A DNA stretch of 64,000 bases. It comes from Pseudomonas sp. Tri1 (GTDB taxonomy: Bacteria > Pseudomonadota > Gammaproteobacteria > Pseudomonadales > Pseudomonadaceae). Shown here piece after piece: positions 20,161-29,201 of the stretch (position 1 is its first letter; every line of letters begins with the position of its first letter). The notes beneath the pieces are model-generated. The model did not search any database. It was not told the origin of the DNA and saw only the letters and a list, made by a program, of their open reading frames with translations. The stretch covers positions 1,162,001 to 1,226,000 of the forward strand of contig NZ_CP072913.1 of NCBI RefSeq assembly GCF_017968885.1. Direction: 5' to 3'. A program made the translations under genes and the position numbers.

Positions 20161-20300
20161 TGGGCGGGACTAAAAGCTCGATTCCGACTCTAGCCAGTAC
20201 GGACCGTGGGAGACTTCTCGTTCCGCCCTTTCTACCTAAAGCGCCGATAAGGAATTCATCGGTAAAACCGACGATAGAGGCAAGCCAGCGCAAAGGTAGA
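20161..20300 (+). ncRNA. Predicted IS110 bridge (seek) RNA
   Basis: The left non-coding end can fold into two hairpins with internal loops. Loop 1: outer stem 20162-20169 with 20221-20228 (8 pairs, one G-U) and inner stem 20183-20186 with 20200-20203. Its 5' side AAGCTCG (20174-20180) equals the target left of the core, and its 3' side GTGGGAG (20206-20212) is the reverse complement of CTCCCAC, core plus right target. Loop 2: outer stem TCTACCT / AGGTAGA (20231-20237 with 20294-20300) and inner stem TCGGT / ACCGA (20259-20263 with 20267-20271). Its GGAATTC (20251) and AGGCAAG (20278) fit the element's right and left ends with wobbles. Transcript limits are inferred. Confidence 0.75.
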
Positions 20301-20339
20301 CCCCGACAAGCACCTAAACCCTAGCTCCGAGGATTCGTC

Positions 20340-21302
20340 ATGACAATCCTTAACTCACCAACGGTTATTGGTATCGATGTAGCGAAGGCCGAAATCGTCG
20401 TTTACCGCGAAGACCTGAAAATCACTCAAGCCATCGCCAACAATCGCGAAGCTCTTGGCCGGTGGCTCAAAACGCTACCAGCCCAAAGCTCGATTGCGCT
20501 GGAAGCCACCAGTTTTTATCACCTGGACACAGCTGAGCTGGCCCATGGAATGGGGTTTCATGTTTACGTTGTGGATCCTTATCGGGTGGCCCATTACCGT
20601 GAAAGTATTGGGCTGCGGGCTAAAACTGATCCTTGTGATGCGCGTTTGCTGGCTCGTTATCTAACGAACGAGCAAGCAAGGCTGCGTATCTGGAGCCCAC
20701 CTCCAGAAGCCTACAAAGTGTTAAAAAACCTGCTTAGAAAACGTGCGGCACTCATCAAGGCCCGTGTCAGTATCGTGCTGAGTTTTTCGAACGAACCGTG
20801 CCTAAAGGACATCTTGGCCCGGCAGTTGGAGGTCTTCAAAGAGTCCGATCAGGCCATTCAGAAGCTAATGCGTGAGGCCAGCCAAGCGGTAGGGATCACT
20901 GAAAACATCAACCGCTGCAAAGCCATTGAAGGGATTGGTGAACTGACGGCCATTGGCTTGGCGACCGCATTCATGCGCGGTCACTTTGTCAGTGGCGATG
21001 CATTCATTGCTTTCTTGGGGATGGATTTGCGTCCAAAAGACTCAGGGAAGAAGCACAGTCCTCGTCACTTGAGCAAAAAAGGGGACGGGGAGCTACGACG
21101 CCTGGCGCACAACGCCGCGATGGCGGCCTGTCGGTCTCCTGCCTGGAAACCTTACTATGAGGCCTTCTTGGCACGAGGCCTGGCCAGAACTCAGGCCTTG
21201 GTTATCCTTGCCCGCAAGTTGTGTCGGGTAGCATTCGCCCTGATGAAAAATCAGAGCGAATACCAACCAAATTCACGGTTGCAGGGTTCCCCTGCAACAT
21301 AG
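20340..21302 (+). CDS. IS110-family DEDD transposase/recombinase
   Basis: Recombinase of 320 residues that acts with a bridge RNA to excise and insert the element. The RuvC-like DEDD residues are D13 (IGIDVAKAE), E55 (ALEATSFY), D97 and D100 (KTDPCDARLLARY). The C-terminal transposase_20 domain has IEGIGELTAIGLATAF, and the catalytic-serine region is GMDLRPKDSGKK. ATG 20340 follows a GAGGA ribosome binding site. Codon use and GC are lower than in the neighbours, as expected for mobile DNA. The reading frame is complete, so the protein may be functional. Confidence 0.93.
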   Translation: MTILNSPTVIGIDVAKAEIVVYREDLKITQAIANNREALGRWLKTLPAQSSIALEATSFYHLDTAELAHGMGFHVYVVDPYRVAHYRESIGLRAKTDPCDARLLARYLTNEQARLRIWSPPPEAYKVLKNLLRKRAALIKARVSIVLSFSNEPCLKDILARQLEVFKESDQAIQKLMREASQAVGITENINRCKAIEGIGELTAIGLATAFMRGHFVSGDAFIAFLGMDLRPKDSGKKHSPRHLSKKGDGELRRLAHNAAMAACRSPAWKPYYEAFLARGLARTQALVILARKLCRVAFALMKNQSEYQPNSRLQGSPAT

Positions 21303-21307
21303 AATCT

Positions 21308-21368
21308 CCCACATTTGATCTGTGTTCACCGCAGATCCAGTGTGGGAGCGAGCTTGCTCGCGATGAGG
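21308..21368. repeat. Right half of the interrupted REP plus its inverted partner
   Basis: CCCAC at 21308-21312 completes the REP broken by the IS. An inverted full REP (TGTGGGAGCGAGCTTGCTCG at 21341-21360) follows, so the element sits inside the left member of a REP pair. Confidence 0.9.
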
Positions 21369-21401
21369 CCGGAACAGCCAGCGCAATAATATCAGCGAAA
21401 C

Positions 21402-21436
21402 AAAAAGGCCCCAGGGTTCACACCCCGGGGCCTTTT
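21402..21436 (-). terminator. leuA terminator
   Basis: On the minus strand AAAAGGCCCCGGGG pairs with CCCTGGGGCCTTTTT, followed by a T-rich tail. It lies directly after the leuA stop. The plus-strand reading could also stop transcripts leaving the IS110 gene. Confidence 0.85.
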
Positions 21437-21452
21437 GCATTTCATCAGAGGA

Positions 21453-23132
21453 TCAGGCCGCCTTGGCTTCCGGCTGGCTCAGCGAGCGGTTCAGCGCGCT
21501 GAACAGGGCCTTGAAGCTGGCGGTGGTGATGTTTTCGTCAATGCCTACGCCGTGCACCGCACGCTCACCGTTGACCCGCAGTTCGATATACGCCGCAGCC
21601 TTGGCATTGGTGCCGGCGCCGATGGCGTGTTCGTTGTAGTCCATGATCTCCACTGGAATCGGCAACCCGGCCACCAGCGCCTCCAGTGCGCCGTTGCCCT
21701 TGCCGCGCCAGTGCAGGTTGGTTTCGCCCTGGCCCTTGCTGGCCACTTCCACTTCCACGGCGCTGTTGCCGTTTTCTTCCTGCAGGCGATGGCTGACCAG
21801 CGCGTACGGAGTGTTGGCTTGCAGGTATTCGCGTTGCAGCAGGCTGTGGATCTGCTGGGCGGTCATTTCCAGGCCCAGGCGATCGGTCTCGCGCTGTACC
21901 ACCTGGCTGAATTCGATCTGCATGCGGCGCGGCAGGCTGATGCCGTACTCCTGCTCCAGCAGGTAGGCGATACCGCCCTTGCCGGACTGGCTGTTGACCC
22001 GAATCACTGCCTCGTAGCTGCGGCCAATGTCGGCCGGGTCGATCGGCAGGTACGGCACTTCCCACAGCCCATCGGATTTCTGCTGTGCGAAACCTTTGCG
22101 GATGGCGTCCTGGTGCGAGCCGGAGAACGCGGTGTGAACCAGGTCGCCCACGTACGGATGACGCGGGTGCACCGGGATCTGGTTGCACTCTTCGACCACT
22201 TTGCGCACGCCGTCGATGTCGGAGAAATCCAGCTCAGGGTCGATGCCCTGGGTGTAGAGGTTCAGTGCTACGGTCACCAGGTCGACGTTGCCGGTGCGCT
22301 CGCCGTTGCCGAACAGGCAGCCTTCGACACGGTCGGCGCCAGCCATCAGGCCCAGCTCGGTGGCCGCGACGCCAGTGCCACGGTCGTTGTGGGTGTGCAG
22401 GCTGATGATCACGCTGTCACGACGGGTGATGTTGCGACCGAACCATTCAATCTGGTCGGCGTAGATGTTCGGGGTGGCGACTTCCACGGTGGCCGGCAGG
22501 TTGAGGATCACCTTGCGCTCAGGCGTCGGGTTCCACACTTCGATCACCGCGTCGCAGACTTCCTTGGCGAACTCCAGCTCGGTGGCGCTGAAGGTTTCTG
22601 GCGAGTACTCGAACTGCCACTGGGTTTCTGGCTGCTGCGCGGCGTATTTGACGAACAGCTTGGCCGCGTTCACCGCGATTTCCTTCACGCCTTCCTTGTC
22701 CTGGTTGAACACGATGCGGCGGAACGACGGGCTGGTGGCGTTGTACAGGTGGACGATGGCTTTTTTCGCCCCGTGCAGGGATTCGAAGGTACGGGCGATC
22801 AGGTCTTCACGAGCCTGGGTCAACACCTGGATGGTGGTGTCGTCCGGGATGTGGCCTTCTTCGATGAGGGTGCGCACGAAGTCGAAATCGGTCTGCGAAG
22901 CCGCCGGGAACGATGCTTCGATTTCCTTGACGCCCACGGCCACCAGGGTTTTCCAGAAGCGCAGTTTTTTCACCGCGTCCATTGGCTCGATCAGCGACTG
23001 GTTGCCGTCGCGCAGGTCGGAACTGCACCAGATCGGCGCGGCGGTGATGGTCTTCGACGGCCAGGTGCGATCCGGCAGGTTGATGGTCGGGAAGGCGCGG
23101 TATTTGGAAGACGGGTCTTTGAGCATGCTCAT
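21453..23132 (-). CDS. leuA: 2-isopropylmalate synthase LeuA
   Basis: First enzyme of leucine synthesis: condenses acetyl-CoA with 2-ketoisovalerate. Length is 559 residues, the long type. The HMGL-like barrel has [11 protein letters not shown] near residue 40 and the metal-binding [11 protein letters not shown] and GNGERTGN motifs; the C-terminal third is the LeuA allosteric domain that binds leucine. ATG 23132 ([14 protein letters not shown]) follows AAGGATTCCTCCG. A candidate leader peptide is encoded 92 bases upstream and a terminator follows the stop. Confidence 0.97.
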   Translation of the reverse strand: MSMLKDPSSKYRAFPTINLPDRTWPSKTITAAPIWCSSDLRDGNQSLIEPMDAVKKLRFWKTLVAVGVKEIEASFPAASQTDFDFVRTLIEEGHIPDDTTIQVLTQAREDLIARTFESLHGAKKAIVHLYNATSPSFRRIVFNQDKEGVKEIAVNAAKLFVKYAAQQPETQWQFEYSPETFSATELEFAKEVCDAVIEVWNPTPERKVILNLPATVEVATPNIYADQIEWFGRNITRRDSVIISLHTHNDRGTGVAATELGLMAGADRVEGCLFGNGERTGNVDLVTVALNLYTQGIDPELDFSDIDGVRKVVEECNQIPVHPRHPYVGDLVHTAFSGSHQDAIRKGFAQQKSDGLWEVPYLPIDPADIGRSYEAVIRVNSQSGKGGIAYLLEQEYGISLPRRMQIEFSQVVQRETDRLGLEMTAQQIHSLLQREYLQANTPYALVSHRLQEENGNSAVEVEVASKGQGETNLHWRGKGNGALEALVAGLPIPVEIMDYNEHAIGAGTNAKAAAYIELRVNGERAVHGVGIDENITTASFKALFSALNRSLSQPEAKAA

Positions 23133-23223
23133 CGGAGGAATCCTTATTGTCGTGGCCGGAAAGAGGCGGCCTGCCGGTGGTTCGAATGGGGTTGGCTTCA
23201 GAGCCGGAGCGAGGTGCCGCGAT

Positions 23224-23301
23224 TCAGCCCGGCAGTCGTGCGCTGACGAGGCACAGGCTGCGATGCTGGCGAAGCTGGATGAGGGTGTGAGAGGTTTTCA
23301 T
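23224..23301 (-). CDS. Candidate leuA leader peptide
   Basis: A 25-codon ORF reading [20 protein letters not shown] then ARLPG, ending 91 bases before the leuA ATG on the same strand. AGGG and GAGGG lie just upstream of the ATG. Five of 25 residues are leucine and four are arginine. A short GC-rich stem (GGCCG / CGGCC) can form between it and leuA, but no clear T-run terminator follows, so if it regulates, translation-dependent control is as likely as classic attenuation. The call rests on position, start signal and composition. Confidence 0.55.
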   Translation of the reverse strand: MKTSHTLIQLRQHRSLCLVSARLPG

Positions 23302-23477
23302 GCCCTCAACCCTAACCGCGTGAGGGGCGGATCGCAAGCAGTCGGGAAAAATTGAGAGAAGTTCTGTTTTTGGAAGGGTTTGCGAGATTTAATCGCGTGT
23401 TATTGGGGGATTTGTAGTTTTATTGCGTCGATGTTTGTAGCTCGGCAATCCATGGGGAGGTGGTGATGCTACTCCCG

Positions 23478-23567
23478 TCATCGCGAGCAAGCTCGCTCCC
23501 ACAGGTACAGCGGCGTTTTTCAGAACGCCGAAATACCCATGGGGGAGCGAGCCTGTTCGCGAAGAGG
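23478..23567. repeat. REP pair between M23 peptidase gene and leuA
   Basis: CATCGCGAGCAAGCTCGCTC at 23479 and an inverted, slightly diverged copy GGGGGAGCGAGCCTGTTCGC at 23541. The rest of 23302-23587 shows no convincing gene; it probably holds the leuA promoter. Confidence 0.88.
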
Positions 23568-23587
23568 CCAGTAGCCTTGCGCAAGGC

Positions 23588-24409
23588 TCAGGGCTGAAAC
23601 GCCCCAATGAAAATCGCCGGATCCACCCGCGCATCGTTCAGACTGATGTTCCAGTGCATGTGCGGCCCGGTCGCCCGGCCGGTGGCGCCGACCTTGCCCA
23701 CCACCGTGCCGCGGGCCAGTTGCTGGCCGACCTTCACGTCGATCTTCGACATGTGGCAGAACATGCTGATGAAGCCTTGGCCGTGATCGACGAATACCGT
23801 GTTGCCATTGAAGAAGTAATTGCCGGTGAGGATCACTTTGCCGGCGGCCGGGGTCTTGATCGGCGTGCCGGCGGGCACGGCGAAGTCCAGGCCGGCGTGG
23901 GGGTTGCGTTCTTCGCCGTTGAAGAACCGACGCACGCCGAACTTGCTCGACAGCGGGCCGTTGACCGGTTTGTCCAGCAGCAGGTTGCTGGGGATGTTCG
24001 GGCTGAAGCTGCGGTAGGCCTTCAGTTGCACGGCCAGTTCGGCGTCGATGCGCTTGAGGTCTGCCGGGTTTGGGTTGACCTGGCGTTTATTCTTCAGGGT
24101 GATGTGTTGTTCCGGGTACTTTTTATAGCCGACCACGAACGGCTGGGTGCTGCCGCCACTGCTGATCTGCTGGGTGCCGGGTTGAACTGTCAGCGGGATG
24201 CCGACAATCGCCAGCCAGTTGTCCTGCTCCTTGACCACCAGCACCGGTTTGCCCTGGTAACTGGCTTTCGGCGCCTTGGCCGCGCTGCCCAGGTCCACCA
24301 CGGCCACGCCGCCGGGCACCGGTTTGTTCAACAGGCGGCTGATGTAGCTGTCGGCGTGGGCGTTGAAGGTCAGGCACAGCAGGAGCAATGGGGCGAGATA
24401 TCGCGGCAT
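23588..24409 (-). CDS. Periplasmic M23 (LytM-type) peptidase
   Basis: Protein of 273 residues with an N-terminal signal peptide (MPRYLAPLLLLCLTFNAHA) and a C-terminal LytM domain. The zinc-site motifs are HAGLDFAVP (HxxxD) and HMHWN (HxH), with an upstream histidine in MFCHMSK. The family cuts peptidoglycan cross-links and is often implicated in cell separation or envelope growth. It begins four bases after the xseA stop on the minus strand, so both are probably co-transcribed. Confidence 0.92.
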   Translation of the reverse strand: MPRYLAPLLLLCLTFNAHADSYISRLLNKPVPGGVAVVDLGSAAKAPKASYQGKPVLVVKEQDNWLAIVGIPLTVQPGTQQISSGGSTQPFVVGYKKYPEQHITLKNKRQVNPNPADLKRIDAELAVQLKAYRSFSPNIPSNLLLDKPVNGPLSSKFGVRRFFNGEERNPHAGLDFAVPAGTPIKTPAAGKVILTGNYFFNGNTVFVDHGQGFISMFCHMSKIDVKVGQQLARGTVVGKVGATGRATGPHMHWNISLNDARVDPAIFIGAFQP

Positions 24410-24412
24410 GAA

Positions 24413-25792
24413 TCAATCCAGTAAAGAAAGGGTGACCGGCGTCAGGTGATTGTCTTCGACCCGCACCAGCAGTTCGCCTTCGCCAAGCTTGGCGGTCAGG
24501 CGTTGGCCGGTCTGGGTTTGCCCGGCGCTGCGGATCGCCTGGCCGCGTTCGTCGAGCAAAATGCTGTAGCCCCGGCCAAGGGTCGCCAGGGGGCTGACGA
24601 TGTGCAACGTCTGCATTTGGTTGTGCAATTGTACCCGGCGCGTCTTCAGGCCTTCGCGCATGGCCCGGGGTAGGCGTTCAGCGAGGCTGTCCAGGCGCTG
24701 GCGCAGCAATGCCAGTTGCCGGCCCGGGTGTTGCCCGGCCAGGCGGGTTTCCAGGCGGATCAGCCGTTCGCGGCGGGTATTGAGGCTGCGCTCGAAGGCC
24801 CGGCGCATGCGCATGTCCAGGTCGTCGAGGCGTTGGGCTTGCTGGCGCAGGCGTTCACCGGGATGACGCAGGCGGCGGGTGAGGCCTTCGAGGCGCAGTT
24901 GATCGCGCATCAGACGGTCGCGCATGCGCATCACTAGCCGGCGATGCAGGCTTTCGACCCGACGTACCAGATCGCCCGCATCCGGGGCCAGTAGCTCGGC
25001 GGCGGCGGACGGGGTAGGGGCGCGCACGTCGGCGACGAAATCGCTGATGGACACGTCGGTCTCATGGCCGACGGCGCTGACGATTGGCGTGACGCAGGCA
25101 TCCACCGCGCGGGCCACGGCCTCTTCGTTGAAGCACCACAAGTCCTCCAGCGAACCGCCGCCGCGGGCCAGGATGAGCGCATCGAAACCCCGGGCATCGG
25201 CCAGTTTCAGGGCGCGGACGATTTGCGCGGTGGCTTCGCGGCCCTGCACGGCAGTAGGAATCAGGGTCAGGGCGATCTGCGGTGCCCGGCGGCGGAAGAC
25301 GCTGATGATGTCGCGGATCACTGCGCCGGTGGGCGAGCTGATGATGCCGATGCGTTGCGGATGGGCCGGTAGCGGCACCTTGCGCTCGGCGCTGAACAGG
25401 CCTTCGGCGCTGAGCTTTTCCTTCAGGGCATCGAAGGCCAGGCGCAGGGCGCCATCGCCGGCCGGCTCCACGGTGTCGAGGATCAGTTGGTAGTCGCCAC
25501 GGCCCTCGAACAGCGAGACCTTGCCGCGCACCTTCACCGCCAGCCCGTCTTTCAAGGCCTGGCGTACCCGTGCGGCGTTCTGCCGGAACAGCGCGCAACG
25601 CACCTGGGCGCCGCTGTCCTTGAGGGTGAAATACACGTGGCCGGAAGCCGGACGGGCGAGGTTGGAGATCTCGCCCTCGACCCAGATGTTGCTGAATACG
25701 TCTTCGAGCAACACCCGAGCACGGCCGTTGAGCTGGCTGACAGTCAGGACCTCGCGGTCCAGGCCCAGTCGGGCAAAGGGATCTTTAATCAT
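24413..25792 (-). CDS. xseA: Exodeoxyribonuclease VII large subunit XseA
   Basis: Catalytic large subunit of the single-strand-specific exonuclease VII, 459 residues. An N-terminal OB-fold (VSQLNGRARVLLED, WVEGEISNLARP) is followed by the exonuclease domain with the conserved GRGDYQLI, SPTGAVIRDI and ARGGGSLEDLW motifs and a long C-terminal coiled coil. ATG 25792 (MIKDPFARLG) is the usual Pseudomonas start; 25801 would add MPP. The small subunit XseB is not in this window. Confidence 0.95.
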   Translation of the reverse strand: MIKDPFARLGLDREVLTVSQLNGRARVLLEDVFSNIWVEGEISNLARPASGHVYFTLKDSGAQVRCALFRQNAARVRQALKDGLAVKVRGKVSLFEGRGDYQLILDTVEPAGDGALRLAFDALKEKLSAEGLFSAERKVPLPAHPQRIGIISSPTGAVIRDIISVFRRRAPQIALTLIPTAVQGREATAQIVRALKLADARGFDALILARGGGSLEDLWCFNEEAVARAVDACVTPIVSAVGHETDVSISDFVADVRAPTPSAAAELLAPDAGDLVRRVESLHRRLVMRMRDRLMRDQLRLEGLTRRLRHPGERLRQQAQRLDDLDMRMRRAFERSLNTRRERLIRLETRLAGQHPGRQLALLRQRLDSLAERLPRAMREGLKTRRVQLHNQMQTLHIVSPLATLGRGYSILLDERGQAIRSAGQTQTGQRLTAKLGEGELLVRVEDNHLTPVTLSLLD

Positions 25793-25859
25793 GGGCGGCA
25801 TGATAAGGGCATTCGCCGGTGAATCTCCATGTGTGCAGACAATTAGACCGAGTCGTCTG

Positions 25860-25937
25860 CATCGCGAGCAGGCTCGCTCCCACACTGGATCTTCGCTGCG
25901 ACACAGATCCCCTGTGGGAGCGAGCCTGCTCGCGATT
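25860..25937. repeat. REP pair between xseA and TauE-like gene
   Basis: Inverted copies ATCGCGAGCAGGCTCGCTCC and TGTGGGAGCGAGCCTGCTCG, both with a G at the centre of the AGGCTCG arm, placed between divergent genes. Confidence 0.9.
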
Positions 25938-26021
25938 GCAATGGGTCAGTCACCACAAATGCTGGATGTGTCGCCCTGGATCTGGCTAAAGTCGCCCCCT
26001 TCGTCACCAAGGAAGTCGGCA

Positions 26022-26789
26022 ATGGATTTTCTGTCATGGTTAGGCCAATGGGCATTCGCGCCAACGCAATGGCTGGTGATCGGCCTGGCCATCGCTCTGG
26101 CCTACATCGTGTTCGGCATCGCCGGGTTTGGCACGGCGCTGGTGGCCGGGCCGATTCTGCTGCTGTTCATGCCGTTGTCGAAAATCGTGCCGCTTTTAGT
26201 GCTGCTGGATTTTGTCGCCGCCTTTGGCAATCTGCTGCCGTCGCGTCGGGACGTCTCCCGGCCGGAGTTGCTGCGGTTGCTGCCTTGCATGGCAGTAGGC
26301 TGCACCCTGGGGGTGATTTTCCTGCTCAGCCTCAAGTCCGACCTGTTGCTGTTGTTGATGGGGCTATTCATCAGCGCCTATGCGCTCTACAGCCTGTTGA
26401 TAAAAAGGCGGCCGGCGCAGTTGTCGGCGCTATGGGCGTTCCCGATGGGCACGGTGGGCGGGATGTTCGGCGCATTGTTTGGCAGCGGCGGCTTTTTATA
26501 TGCCATCTACCTGAACAGCCGCTTGCCCAAGGAACCGGCCCGTGCCACCCAAAGTGCGCTGATCAGTTGCAGTACCGTGGTGCGTCTGAGTCTGTTCGCC
26601 GTCGCGGGTGTGTATGCCGAGCTACCCTTGCTGGTACTGGCGCTGTGTTTGTTGCCGGCCATGGCGCTGGGGCTGTGGGTAGGGCGTCGCTTGACCATGA
26701 AGATGTCGCGAGAGGCGTTCGTGCGGTTGGTCACCTGGCTGGTGCTTGCCAGCGGCCTCGCATTGATCGGGCGCTACCTGAGTGCTTGA
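26022..26789 (+). CDS. Sulfite exporter TauE/SafE-family membrane protein
   Basis: Integral membrane protein of 255 residues with about eight hydrophobic segments and the family's internal duplication (IVFGIAGFGTALVAGP near the N-terminus, GTVGGMFGALFGSGG in the second half). The family exports small organic anions such as sulfite or sulfoacetate; the substrate here is unknown. ATG 26022 follows AAGGAAG. It stands alone on the plus strand. Confidence 0.85.
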   Translation: MDFLSWLGQWAFAPTQWLVIGLAIALAYIVFGIAGFGTALVAGPILLLFMPLSKIVPLLVLLDFVAAFGNLLPSRRDVSRPELLRLLPCMAVGCTLGVIFLLSLKSDLLLLLMGLFISAYALYSLLIKRRPAQLSALWAFPMGTVGGMFGALFGSGGFLYAIYLNSRLPKEPARATQSALISCSTVVRLSLFAVAGVYAELPLLVLALCLLPAMALGLWVGRRLTMKMSREAFVRLVTWLVLASGLALIGRYLSA

Positions 26790-26859
26790 CCTGGCCCCAC
26801 CAGGGATTAAGCTGCCGGCCTTTGATCAGACCCTGCCAGGGGAATAGCCAGGCCTCGCC

Positions 26860-27408
26860 ATGAACTCGCAAAGCATCATCGTCCCGAAAATTTCCACCTT
26901 GCCAGTCCACGAGCCTCGGGCCCGGGCGATTGTGCGCTGGCTGGTGCGCAAGAATATCGTCGAAGAACAACTGACCACCTGCGGGCGCACCGGCAATCGC
27001 ATGGCCCACGCCATCGCCCCTGGTGCCCGCGACGTGGTCATGCACCCCGAAGCCTTGCCGTTTGGCGAAGCGATCAATGGCCTGGAAATCATCACCAAGC
27101 GCTGCATCTACACCCCGGCCAAAGGCTTTCTGGAGGAAGCGGGTTGTGCCGAGTGCCGCAAGGAAATCGGCGAGGCGTTGTTCGAAAGCCTGGAAGACTG
27201 GATGCCGGCCCGCACCGACAACTTCACCTGCCCTGAATGTGGCCACGAAGACGACATCAATGGCTTTCTGTTCCTGCAGCCCTGCGGCTTCTCGAATTTG
27301 GGTTTCATTTTCAATAATTGGCTGGAGGCGGGGTTCAAGCAGGCGTTTCTGGATGAGTTCGCCGATTGGCTGGACCAGCCGGTGAGTTGGGTGAAGGTGG
27401 AACTATAG
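26860..27408 (+). CDS. Conserved hypothetical zinc-ribbon protein
   Basis: Protein of 182 residues with no recognised catalytic domain. Two CxxC pairs at C96/C99 (CAEC) and C124/C127 (CPEC) are spaced like a zinc ribbon. The N-terminal half is basic (RARAIVRWLVRKNIV) and the C-terminal half aromatic and acidic. Homologues in pseudomonads are sometimes labelled sugar ABC transporter ATPase, but no Walker motif is present, so that label is not supported. RNA or DNA contact is possible but unproven. Confidence 0.7.
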   Translation: MNSQSIIVPKISTLPVHEPRARAIVRWLVRKNIVEEQLTTCGRTGNRMAHAIAPGARDVVMHPEALPFGEAINGLEIITKRCIYTPAKGFLEEAGCAECRKEIGEALFESLEDWMPARTDNFTCPECGHEDDINGFLFLQPCGFSNLGFIFNNWLEAGFKQAFLDEFADWLDQPVSWVKVEL

Positions 27409-27424
27409 AGGCGACGCGGTAACC

Positions 27425-27519
27425 GGTGTGGGAGCGAGCTTGCTCGCGAAAGCGGTGGGTCAGCTACATATAAGTGAATGACACCCCCGCCATCGCGAGC
27501 AAGCTCGCTCCCACAGGGA
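27425..27519. repeat. REP pair upstream of guaB
   Basis: TGTGGGAGCGAGCTTGCTCG and CATCGCGAGCAAGCTCGCTC in inverted orientation about 45 bases apart, after the zinc-ribbon gene. Confidence 0.9.
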
Positions 27520-27574
27520 AATGTGTTGGCAGTCAGGCATTGATTTAGCCCATCGATCACCCCGGCAATAATAG

Positions 27575-29122
<1,548 letters not shown>

Positions 29123-29145
29123 GGCCTCCAGTAAAACGTTAATCA

Positions 29146-29178
29146 CCGGGGCTGTTCATTCAGCCCCGAGTTGTTTCT
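29146..29178 (+). terminator. Hairpin between guaB and guaA
   Basis: CGGGGCTG / CAGCCCCG stem followed by AGTTGTTTCT. It looks like a weak rho-independent terminator or attenuator that could lower guaA relative to guaB. Confidence 0.55.
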
Positions 29179-29201
29179 GATTCACTACATGAGAATGAGT
29201 C

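Larger units (their letters stand above)
20139..21307 (+). mobile_element. Complete IS110-family insertion sequence inserted in a REP
   Basis: A 1169-base element made of a 201-base non-coding left end, one transposase gene and a right end only five bases past the stop codon. This is the layout of the IS110 (not IS1111) group. The boundaries are fixed by rejoining the REP: ATCGCGAGCAAGCTCGCT at 20121-20138 plus CCCAC from 21308 restores a perfect palindrome. CT occurs at both junctions (20137-20138 and 21306-21307), the expected core dinucleotide. Short subterminal inverted matches TATGTT (20141) and AACATA (21296) are present. No target duplication beyond the core is seen, as is normal for the family. 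It appears intact. Confidence 0.9.

Noticed and set aside
23133..23223. Classic leucine attenuator before leuA
   Set aside because: No run of Leu codons and no T-tract terminator; only a weak GC stem is seen, so I report the leader ORF but not an attenuator.
21435..23246. Plus-strand 603-codon frame opposite leuA
   Set aside because: Antisense shadow of leuA; its composition (His/Gln/Val-rich, no domain) is typical of such frames.
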